From Dehalococcoidia bacterium (GTDB lineage: Bacteria > Chloroflexota > Dehalococcoidia > UBA3495), in assembly GCA_002730485.1 (NCBI GenBank), contig PCAH01000076.1, positions 1 through 26,099 on the forward strand: a stretch of 26,099 nucleotides of DNA. The letters are read 5' to 3'. The position numbers were made by a program, and so were the translations under genes. Shown piece after piece: positions 1-6,361 of the stretch; the stretch's first letter is position 1, and the number at the start of each line of letters is the position of its first letter. The notes under the pieces were generated by a model. The model saw nothing but the letters and a program-made list of their open reading frames with translations. It ran no database searches and had not been told where the DNA came from.

Positions 1-1276
1 CACTGGCAGGCTCTCCGGACGTTTGAATGTTTACGTCAGGCGCCCCACTCCGTAACACGCCGAACCAGATCGTAACCAGCAGCGTCGCACCAGCGGCGGC
101 AGTTATCGCCACCTCCCAGCCAAACTGGCCCGCGATCAAGGCCAACGGGTATGCCCCAAGGTAATGGAACCCTGGCGTGAACTGCAATATCCCCATAACC
201 CTACCCTTCATGTCGGCTGGCGACTCGATCTGGATCAATGAAGTAGCCAGCGGCCAGACCGAGCCCAGGCCAACCAACCCCACCAACAGGAACAGGAACC
301 AGGAAACCCAGAACCAACTTGACCAGGCGAACAACGAGAGGATGATGGAGAAAAGCACCAGGTTGATCAGTAATAGACGATAGATGCGGGTGCTCCCGAT
401 GATTGGGAGCAGGAAATTGCCCAGGAATGACCCGATTCCAGACGCCAGGAAGAGCAGTCCCACTCCGGCCGCGCCCGTCCCCAGCACATCTTTGGCCATG
501 GCCGGAATCACCTGCTGATGGGACATTCCAAACCCGCCGAATGAACAGGTGATCACGATTGCGGTTAAGACGACGGGGTTACTTCTGATGTATGCCACGC
601 CATCGGTGAAGTTCCTGAAGACCGATTTTCCGATGGCACGGGCGGCTTGGTTGGTCCGGCCGATCCTGCCGATGCAGACCATGCTAACAACGTAACAACT
701 GGCAATTACAAAGAGGCTAGCAGCGATTCCCCAAACTTCGATCACCACTCCGGCCACCGGCGGCCCGACCATGCGCCCTGCGTGTACCGCGGCGTTTTGC
801 ATGGCAACAGCGTCCAATATGGAACGTTGCTCCACGATGTCGGACACCATGGTCATGCGGGCTGGCATGTTAAGGGACTGTACTATTCCCAACAAAACCG
901 CAACGACGTAGATATGCCAGATATCCACCGCGTCAAACAGCGCCAGTACACCTAGGGTGGCAATCAGCAGTCCGACAGCGGTCTGGGTCGACATGAGGAC
1001 GTGGCGGCGGTCGAACCGGTCGGCGACGATCCCTGCCACCAACAAGAAGGTTACGTTGGGCACACCATAGAGGAAGATCACCAGGCCCAACTCGGTGGCG
1101 GAGCCGGTCACTTCCAAAACCAGCCAGCCGATCACTAGGAACTGGGTGGCCTGTCCTACCGCTTGGGTGGAACTGCCAAGCCAGAACCAGCGAAACGCCG
1201 ACTTACGCAGCAGTTCGGAGACGCGACTCCAGTAGGAGGAAGAGTCGGAGTCAAAGGCGTCGTCGACGGTGCTCAT
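1..1276 (-). CDS. MFS efflux transporter, EntS/MFS_3-like (3' end beyond window)
   Basis: The minus frame starting with ATG at 1276 is open for 425 codons and runs off the left edge, so the C-terminus is missing. An in-frame TGA lies two codons upstream, which fixes this ATG as the furthest possible start; no clear ribosome binding site precedes it. The protein is a chain of hydrophobic segments typical of a 12-helix inner-membrane transporter. Near residue 80 it has the major-facilitator loop motif ADRFDRRHV (the G-x3-D-R-x-x-R-R type), and a later loop reads ADMKGRVMGI. The pattern best fits the MFS_3/EntS group of drug or siderophore exporters; the substrate cannot be told. With 425 residues visible it is probably close to full length. 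It follows DUF1385 by 61 bases on the same strand and is probably co-transcribed with it. Confidence 0.85.
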   Translation of the reverse strand, partial: MSTVDDAFDSDSSSYWSRVSELLRKSAFRWFWLGSSTQAVGQATQFLVIGWLVLEVTGSATELGLVIFLYGVPNVTFLLVAGIVADRFDRRHVLMSTQTAVGLLIATLGVLALFDAVDIWHIYVVAVLLGIVQSLNMPARMTMVSDIVEQRSILDAVAMQNAAVHAGRMVGPPVAGVVIEVWGIAASLFVIASCYVVSMVCIGRIGRTNQAARAIGKSVFRNFTDGVAYIRSNPVVLTAIVITCSFGGFGMSHQQVIPAMAKDVLGTGAAGVGLLFLASGIGSFLGNFLLPIIGSTRIYRLLLINLVLFSIILSLFAWSSWFWVSWFLFLLVGLVGLGSVWPLATSLIQIESPADMKGRVMGILQFTPGFHYLGAYPLALIAGQFGWEVAITAAAGATLLVTIWFGVLRSGAPDVNIQTSGEPAS

Positions 1277-1337
1277 CGGTCAGAACGCGACTTGGTAGAC
1301 GGCGCAGAAGGGTCCAAGGGCAGCCAGATACAACTGG

Positions 1338-2306
1338 CTAGGAAGTGCCATTGGACGATATGCCTGGGCTGTAAGGCGGCTCATCAGAACCCGGGGCCGG
1401 CATCCTCTTGGCGATGGGCTCGCCGGAGTCTGCAGCTATGGCGGTCTCCATGGCCTTGATGGCCACCTCGATCTGCGAATCGTCCGGCTCTCGGGTGGTC
1501 AGTCTTTGCAGCCATAGTCCAGGCGTGGCAATCATCTTCCCGAACCAGGCCTCTTGATGCCTCCCGCTGAACCGCAGGAACTCGTAGCTGACCGCGGCGA
1601 TGACCGGCAGCAGCAATATGCGGGATGCTATGCGCCATTCCAGCGGTGGGCCAAGAAGCAGCGCGAATACCACCACCGAAACCACCACAACCGTTAGGAG
1701 GAAGGCGGTGCCGCATCGGGCGTGGGGAGTGCCAAACTTCCGGACATTTTCCACCGTCAGGGGCAGGTTAGCCTCAAGGGCGTGCACGGTCATGTGTTCA
1801 GCGCCGTGATAGGCGAACACACGTTTGACGTCGTTCAGCCGTCCGATTATGACAATGTAACTCAACAGGAAGGCCATGCGGATCACGCCTTCGACGATCT
1901 CACTGAGCAGATCTGAGTTCAACCAGGGGTTCAAGGCCCAGGCAATGAACAACGGGGCAATGAAGAACAGCCCGATACCAAACACGAGGGAGATGCCCAA
2001 GGTAGTGGCCATCACCCAGGCGGGGATACCTTCTTCGGCGTCAGGGTCTCGGTCCATGGCGGCCATGTTCGCGGAAAGCTGCAAGGTCTTGATGCCCAGG
2101 AGCATGGTCTCCAGCAGGGTGAGGAAGCCTCTGACCAACGGCCAACGTCGGGGGCGGCCATTGTATAGGGCGCTCAAAGGTTCGTGATGCAGTTCGATTG
2201 AGCCGTCTTCGCGCCTTACCGCCAGACCAAAATAGTCGCGGCCGCGAATCATCACACCTTCGATAACGGCCTGTCCGCCGTACATGTGCATGGGCTGATC
2301 TGCCAA
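1338..2306 (-). CDS. DUF1385 membrane protein, YqhQ-like
   Basis: The 322-residue protein opens with MHMYGGQAVIEGVMIRG, the signature start of the DUF1385/YqhQ family, and contains the conserved central motif AYHGAEHM. Three or more hydrophobic stretches (about residues 100-125, 140-160, 200-225 and 230-245) indicate an integral membrane protein. The family is annotated as a predicted metal-dependent membrane protein; its biochemical role is not established. The start is a TTG at 2306: a Shine-Dalgarno-like AGAGGA sits about six bases upstream of it, which favours it over the ATG codons at residues 6 and 8. The acidic, proline-rich tail after about residue 290 looks disordered. It lies just past the ribosomal-protein terminator, and linkage to rpmE is common in Gram-positive-type genomes. 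Family assignment is firm, function unknown. Confidence 0.9.
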   Translation of the reverse strand: MADQPMHMYGGQAVIEGVMIRGRDYFGLAVRREDGSIELHHEPLSALYNGRPRRWPLVRGFLTLLETMLLGIKTLQLSANMAAMDRDPDAEEGIPAWVMATTLGISLVFGIGLFFIAPLFIAWALNPWLNSDLLSEIVEGVIRMAFLLSYIVIIGRLNDVKRVFAYHGAEHMTVHALEANLPLTVENVRKFGTPHARCGTAFLLTVVVVSVVVFALLLGPPLEWRIASRILLLPVIAAVSYEFLRFSGRHQEAWFGKMIATPGLWLQRLTTREPDDSQIEVAIKAMETAIAADSGEPIAKRMPAPGSDEPPYSPGISSNGTS

Positions 2307-2331
2307 TTTATTTCCTCTATCTAGTTGACGT

Positions 2332-2366
2332 TCAACCAGACCTATGTCTAATTGCGCTCTGGTTGA
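2332..2366. promoter_or_regulatory. 9-bp inverted repeat upstream of DUF1385
   Basis: TCAACCAGA at 2332-2340 is the exact reverse complement of TCTGGTTGA at 2358-2366, with 17 bases between. It lies between the upstream terminator and the TTG start of DUF1385, 26-60 bases before the start codon. It could be an operator for a dimeric regulator or a leader hairpin. No clear -35/-10 pair was seen here. Confidence 0.3.
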
Positions 2367-2389
2367 TTTGATATGTGCTGGGGTTATAA

Positions 2390-2424
2390 AGAAAGATCGA
2401 GGGCGCGTTGCCCTCGATCTTTCT
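2390..2424 (-). terminator. Rho-independent terminator after rpmE
   Basis: A perfect 15-bp stem (2390-2404 pairing with 2410-2424) with a 5-base loop, GC-rich at its top, lies 42 bases past the rpmE stop. On the minus strand the stem is followed by a T-rich run (about TTTCTTTATA). It closes the rplU-rpmA-rpmE operon and separates it from DUF1385. The hairpin is unambiguous; the T-tract is only moderate. Confidence 0.8.
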
Positions 2425-2465
2425 GTTGTTCCTGGTTTATTGTGCCCTGCCGGAAAGTGTCAGAG

Positions 2466-2666
2466 TTAACTGAGACTGTAGCGGCGCTTCATTCGTTCGA
2501 TTCGGCCTTGGGTGTCAACCACCCGCTGTTCACCGGTGTAGAAAGGGTGGCATTTACTGCACACCTCAACACGGACCGCAGGGCGGGTCCCGCCCGTTTG
2601 AAACACGTTACCGCAAGAGCAGGTAACCGTGGAGTTGTAAAAATAAGGGTGTATTTCTTCTTTCAT
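2466..2666 (-). CDS. rpmE: 50S ribosomal protein L31 (zinc-binding type)
   Basis: The 66-residue protein matches L31 end to end: the early HPYFY segment, C-x-C at residues 16 and 18, C-x-x-C at 36 and 39, then HPFYTG at 40-45. The four cysteines mark the zinc-containing (C+) form of L31, not the zinc-free paralogue made under zinc starvation. It is a component of the large ribosomal subunit at the central protuberance, contacting the 30S subunit. It begins with ATG at 2666, 48 bases after rpmA on the same strand, and is the last gene of the operon before the hairpin at 2390-2424. No second L31 copy is in the window. Confidence 0.97.
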   Translation of the reverse strand: MKEEIHPYFYNSTVTCSCGNVFQTGGTRPAVRVEVCSKCHPFYTGEQRVVDTQGRIERMKRRYSLS

Positions 2667-2714
2667 CTTTTACTGGTCTATCTTTCTAGTATTTGCCGAC
2701 GATGATTGGTCTGG

Positions 2715-2978
2715 CTATGCGACTGCTGCCGGATAGACGCTGACCTTGCGGCGTCCTTTGGCGGCCCATTCAAACTTCACTTCGCCGTCGATGACCGCGA
2801 AGATGGTGTAGTCTTTGCCCAAGCCAACGTTGGTGCCGGGCTTGATGCGGGTGCCGCGCTGTCGGACGATGATGGACCCGCTGGTCACGCTTTCTCCACC
2901 GTACCGCTTCACGCCTAGCCGTTTAGAATTACTATCTCGACCGTTATTTGTGCTGCCGCCAGCTTTCTTATGAGCCAT
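2715..2978 (-). CDS. rpmA: 50S ribosomal protein L27
   Basis: The 87-residue protein begins [16 protein letters not shown], the classic L27 N-terminus, and continues with [11 protein letters not shown] and the [11 protein letters not shown] block. The mature-type N-terminus starts directly with AHKK, so there is no cleavable N-terminal extension of the Firmicutes kind. L27 lies near the peptidyl-transferase centre and helps place tRNA. Its ATG at 2978 overlaps the rplU stop by one base (TAATG), and GGGAG lies 7 bases upstream inside the end of rplU, so the two genes are probably translationally coupled. Confidence 0.98.
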   Translation of the reverse strand: MAHKKAGGSTNNGRDSNSKRLGVKRYGGESVTSGSIIVRQRGTRIKPGTNVGLGKDYTIFAVIDGEVKFEWAAKGRRKVSVYPAAVA

Positions 2979-3361
2979 TAGTTACTCCCTTCACCCTCGG
3001 CTGGAGTTGCCGCAGCTGCGGCTCTTCGCTTTGGCGCTCGGGGTTTGGTCAATTCAATGTCTTGAATGCGCAACCTGGTGTAAGTCTGGCGATGGCCGCG
3101 CTTACGCCGGTAGCGGTTCTTGGCCTTGATCTTGAAGACCATCAACTTGCGGTCTTTGTAGTGGGACACAACCTGGGCTGTGACCTTGGCGCCTGCCACC
3201 AGGGGAGCGCCGATGGTGACCTCTCCGCCATCGGAAAGGGCTAATACTTGATCAAACTCGGCAATCGAGTCTACTTCGTTGGGCAGGAGTTCGACATCAA
3301 GCGTGTCGCCGGGCTGGACCCGGTATTGTTTCCCACCTGTTTTAAATACTGCGTAATCCAT
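2978..3361 (-). CDS. rplU: 50S ribosomal protein L21
   Basis: The 127-residue protein carries the L21 landmarks: the [17 protein letters not shown] start, a central [16 protein letters not shown] block that binds 23S rRNA, and the final TRLRIQDIE strand. L21 is usually about 103 residues; here a further 20 or so residues rich in Ala, Arg and Pro follow, probably a disordered tail. The ATG at 3361 is preceded by GAGGA about 5 bases away. It is first in the rplU-rpmA-rpmE operon. The predicted promoter leaves a leader of only about 10 bases, so there is no room for the long L21 autoregulatory leader known in Firmicutes. Confidence 0.97.
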   Translation of the reverse strand: MDYAVFKTGGKQYRVQPGDTLDVELLPNEVDSIAEFDQVLALSDGGEVTIGAPLVAGAKVTAQVVSHYKDRKLMVFKIKAKNRYRRKRGHRQTYTRLRIQDIELTKPRAPKRRAAAAATPAEGEGSN

Positions 3362-3378
3362 ATATTCCTCGACCTTTA

Positions 3379-3407
3379 ATACTACGTGAGCCCTATTGAC
3401 CTGTCAA
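3379..3407 (-). promoter_or_regulatory. Sigma-70-type promoter of the rplU operon
   Basis: On the minus strand a perfect -35 TTGACA (3402-3407) is followed by exactly 17 bases and a -10 TAGTAT (3379-3384, four of six consensus bases). Transcription would start near 3372, about ten bases before the rplU start codon. Confidence 0.75.
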
Positions 3408-3601
3408 GGAAATTCGTGCCCATTCCAGACTGGGCATAATCAGGGCAACCGAGCCAGACATTTCCAGCATTTGGCCTTATTAGAATCCGAGACGATTATC
3501 TTTTGCTTTGGCCCTTTGTTCTAGCTTCGATTTTGGCCTATCTACTATAACTCTGCACAACATCACGATTCTACCCGTAGGTACTGTCTTTAGGCATGGG
3601 A

Positions 3602-3607
3602 TATAAT
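3602..3607 (+). promoter_or_regulatory. Candidate -10 element for fakA in the 333-base divergent gap
   Basis: The gap 3362-3694 between divergent rplU and fakA holds no convincing gene. On the plus strand a perfect TATAAT occurs at 3602-3607, but no good -35 lies 16-18 bases before it. Transcription from here would give a leader of about 80 bases with one small hairpin (TCGCT 3663-3667 pairing with AGCGA 3674-3678). The stretch 3408-3570 is AT-richer than the genes and shows nothing else I can name. Confidence 0.4.
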
Positions 3608-3694
3608 TGGCCTCGACACCCTAGACCTCCCACAAACGTACCCCTCAGAATCGGCCATAGACTCGCTCTTTAAAGCGACGGTGACGGGTTAACC

Positions 3695-5335
3695 ATGGAC
3701 CAATTACGGGGACAAGACCTCAAAAACGCATTTTCCTCAGCCACTGGCTGCCTGGAAGAACATCGGGACGCCATCAATGCTTTGAATGTTTTTCCCGTGC
3801 CCGACGGCGACACCGGAACGAACATGCTTTTGACCATGCACTCTGCAGTCCAGGCTGCGGAGGATACCTGTCCAGAAGATCAGGACCATTCCGTTTCCAC
3901 CGTCGCTTCAGCCCTTGCCAGCGGCGCTTTCTTCGGCGCCAGAGGGAACAGTGGTGTCATCCTCTCTCAAATCCTGAAGGGATTCTCCGACGCCCTGGGT
4001 GGCAAAGACGTGCTGACCGCCAATGACCTAGAGTCTGCGTTCAAACTGGCTTCGGTCGAGGCATATAACTCGGTCGGCAACCCGGTGGAAGGCACGATGC
4101 TATCTGTGATCAGAGGGGCGTCGGAAGCTCTCCAGGGTAGGCATGACGATGCTCACACGATGTGGGGAACCGCCTACCAAGCTGCTCAGGAAGCCCTGGA
4201 GAAGACCCCCCAACAATTACCGGTGCTGAAAGAAGCCGGAGTTGTGGATGCCGGCGGATTGGGAGTGGTGGTGTTGATCGGCGGTCTGCTCCAGTCGATT
4301 GCGGGACTTCAAACGGGCGAATCAAACGGCCTAGCTGACTTGTCTCGGTTTTATGGAACTGCCAACGACGGGATAAAAGCTGGGTATCTGGAGACCACTG
4401 TTGAACAAGAATGGGGGTTCTGCACCCAGTTCATCATCAGCAGAGTGGGTGAGCGAGATTTAAACCTGAACCAGGTCCGCAGTTATTTCCAAGAAACGGC
4501 ATTATCCACGGTGGTGGTTGGCAACGAGCAGAACATCCGAGTCCACATCCATGTGGACGATACTGCCCCGGCCATCAGTTATGCAGAATCCCTGGGATCA
4601 TTGTCTGAGATCAAGATCGAGGACATGGACTCTCAAAATAATGAATTTGCATCAAACGGTCATAACCGTCCTGCTGAAGGAGTCGCCCTGGCGCTCCTGC
4701 CGGTGGCTCAGGGTGAAGGGCTGGCTCGCTTGTTCATGGACTCGGGATGTGCCGCAGTCATTCAAGGTGGGCAAACTATGAATCCCAGCGTCCAGCAGAT
4801 AATCGACGCCGCCCAGGCCACCGGAGCCAATGACGTCATCGTGTTGCCCAACAACGGCAATGTGATCTTGGCCGCCGAGCAGGCAGCGGCGGCTGAACCG
4901 ACCATTCACGTCGTCCCGACCAAGAGCGTGCCCCAAGGAGTGACCGCGTTATTGGCCTTCAACCCCGAAGCGCCCTGGCAAGAGAATATGGAGTCCATGA
5001 CCGGCTCACTGGATGAGGTGACATCCATAGAGGTGGCAACTGCAGTGCGGGGTGCCAGCATCGGCGGAGTGGAAGTGCTTGAAGGGCAGTACATCGGGAT
5101 GCTTGAGGGTCAACTTGTCGTGGCAGATGACGACCCGGAACAGGCGCTTCTACTGACTTTGAACCTTGCCGGTCTCAGCGGGGACGCGATCGTCACCATC
5201 TATTGCGGAGAGCTCAAAACATCTGATGACGCGGGGTTGGTAACATCAGGACTGGAAGATGCATTCCCTGGAATCCAGGTAGACCTGATTGAGGGCGGAC
5301 AGCCTCATTACCTATATCTAGCTTCGATCGAATAA
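3695..5335 (+). CDS. fakA: Fatty-acid kinase catalytic subunit FakA (DAK2 domain, YloV-like)
   Basis: The 546-residue protein has an N-terminal DAK2/DhaL-type kinase domain (about 1-200). Its nucleotide and metal site is visible as FPVPDGDTGTNM at residues 33-44 (D37, D39, N43), followed by GARGNSGVILSQ and KEAGVVDAGGLG. A middle region (about 230-310) and a C-terminal DegV-like domain (about 325-546, with GGQTMNPS and VLPNNGNVI) complete the FakA/YloV layout at normal family length. FakA phosphorylates fatty acids held by a FakB partner, giving acyl-phosphate for phospholipid synthesis, in the cytoplasm. A FakB-like DegV gene follows 61 bases downstream, which supports this role over dihydroxyacetone kinase. 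The ATG at 3695 has only a weak ribosome binding site. Confidence 0.9.
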   Translation: MDQLRGQDLKNAFSSATGCLEEHRDAINALNVFPVPDGDTGTNMLLTMHSAVQAAEDTCPEDQDHSVSTVASALASGAFFGARGNSGVILSQILKGFSDALGGKDVLTANDLESAFKLASVEAYNSVGNPVEGTMLSVIRGASEALQGRHDDAHTMWGTAYQAAQEALEKTPQQLPVLKEAGVVDAGGLGVVVLIGGLLQSIAGLQTGESNGLADLSRFYGTANDGIKAGYLETTVEQEWGFCTQFIISRVGERDLNLNQVRSYFQETALSTVVVGNEQNIRVHIHVDDTAPAISYAESLGSLSEIKIEDMDSQNNEFASNGHNRPAEGVALALLPVAQGEGLARLFMDSGCAAVIQGGQTMNPSVQQIIDAAQATGANDVIVLPNNGNVILAAEQAAAAEPTIHVVPTKSVPQGVTALLAFNPEAPWQENMESMTGSLDEVTSIEVATAVRGASIGGVEVLEGQYIGMLEGQLVVADDDPEQALLLTLNLAGLSGDAIVTIYCGELKTSDDAGLVTSGLEDAFPGIQVDLIEGGQPHYLYLASIE

Positions 5336-5369
5336 ACGTTGAATAAACGTTTGAACAAACGTGAATAAC
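5330..5369 (+). repeat. Short imperfect tandem repeat spanning the fakA stop
   Basis: GAATAAACGTT occurs at 5330-5340 and again, exactly, at 5341-5351. It is followed by a diverged copy (GAACAAACGT, 5353-5362) and a partial one (GAATAAC, 5363-5369). The fakA stop TAA lies in the first copy. It looks like replication slippage in the fakA-fakB spacer. Confidence 0.7.
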
Positions 5370-5396
5370 AAAATCAGCCAATAGAATCAGAGGAAT

Positions 5397-6239
5397 ATGA
5401 CCGTACGCATAGTCACAGATAGTTCGGCCGACCTGCCCCAACACCTGATCGACCAGCACCAAATCACGGTTCTGCCGTGCTACGTGGTGGTTGACGACCA
5501 GACCTTCAAAGACGGGATAGAGATTCAACCCGACGCTTTTTATACCCGCCTGCAAGCAGAGGGCCGCACTCCCACCACAGCCCAGCCGACGGTGGCCGAC
5601 TTTCAAGAGATATACCGTGACCTGGTGGGGCAGGGTCACCAGGTGATCTCGATTCATGTCTCAGCCAAATTAAGCGGAACTTTGAACTCTGCGGAACAGG
5701 CCAAAGCCTCACTTGATGACAGTTCCCAGGTGGAGATCATCGATTCCAAGCTCGCTTCCATTCCATTGGGCCTGGCGGTGCTTGAGGCTGCTTCCATAAT
5801 GGCAAATGGCACAGAGTTCCATGAAGCTGCCAATGAAATCCGGCAGGGACTGGACCGGCACCACGGGTTGTTCTCCTTGGATACCCTGGAATACCTCCAA
5901 AAGGGAGGGCGCATCGGCAAAGCACGGGCCTTCATGGGCTCGATCCTCAGCGTCAAACCCATACTCAGGCTCCAAGACGGCGAAGCCCACCCGGTGGAGC
6001 GACCCAGGAACCTGGAACGGGCCATGCGGAGGCTGGTAGAACTGACTCACGAGCTTGCTCCCGTGCAGCGTTTGGCGGTGATTCACAGCACCGACGCCGA
6101 CCGGATGGCAACCCTAAAAGAGCAGTTAACCGATCTCTTGCCCGCCGATCAGATCATCGAGGCCAGGTTTGGTTCCACTTTGGGCACCTACATCGGTCCG
6201 GACGCCCTGGGAGTGGCGATTATCCAGGCCCCACGATAG
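5397..6239 (+). CDS. fakB: DegV family protein, FakB-type fatty-acid-binding protein
   Basis: The 280-residue protein is a complete DegV family member: TDSSADLP near residue 7, PTTAQPT (the TSQPT-type motif) near 60, the lipid-head-group motif SAKLSGTLNSA near 88-98, and LDTLEYLQKGGRIG in the C-terminal half. In the FakB group the SGT serine and a nearby threonine hold the fatty-acid carboxylate so that FakA can phosphorylate it. The direct FakA neighbour makes this the natural reading here; chain specificity cannot be told. AGAGGA lies just upstream of the ATG at 5397, at rather tight spacing. It is probably co-transcribed with fakA. The gene symbol is assigned by context; genomes often carry several FakB paralogues. 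Confidence 0.88.
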   Translation: MTVRIVTDSSADLPQHLIDQHQITVLPCYVVVDDQTFKDGIEIQPDAFYTRLQAEGRTPTTAQPTVADFQEIYRDLVGQGHQVISIHVSAKLSGTLNSAEQAKASLDDSSQVEIIDSKLASIPLGLAVLEAASIMANGTEFHEAANEIRQGLDRHHGLFSLDTLEYLQKGGRIGKARAFMGSILSVKPILRLQDGEAHPVERPRNLERAMRRLVELTHELAPVQRLAVIHSTDADRMATLKEQLTDLLPADQIIEARFGSTLGTYIGPDALGVAIIQAPR

Positions 6240-6272
6240 ATTTGGGTCAACGCTGGCTATGTCAGGTTGTCA

Positions 6273-6301
6273 TTGACGAATCATCGCTGGACGAGAATGA
6301 T
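6273..6301 (+). promoter_or_regulatory. Candidate promoter for recG
   Basis: TTGACG at 6273-6278, a 17-base spacer and AATGAT at 6296-6301 (four of six matches) lie in the 122-base gap before recG. A small hairpin follows (TCGCCT 6318-6323 pairing with AGGCGA 6331-6336), and GATTCAG occurs twice around it. The promoter is plausible but not strong. Confidence 0.4.
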
Positions 6302-6361
6302 AAAAGTGATTCAGTTTTCGCCTCGAACCCAGGCGATTCAGCATGTTAGGGTATCCAGATA

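Noticed and set aside
647..955. Plus-strand open frame of 102 codons
   Set aside because: It lies wholly opposite the MFS exporter frame, which is continuous and has clear family motifs; the plus-strand product has no domain-like sequence.
3665..3677. 13-base GCTCTTTAAAGCG, found also at 19879-19891
   Set aside because: The second copy codes for the conserved end of the OmpR-type regulator and the sequence is self-complementary; the match looks accidental.
3362..3694. L21-type autoregulatory leader or small RNA in the divergent gap
   Set aside because: The rplU promoter leaves only about 10 bases of leader, and no stable long fold stands out in the rest of the gap.
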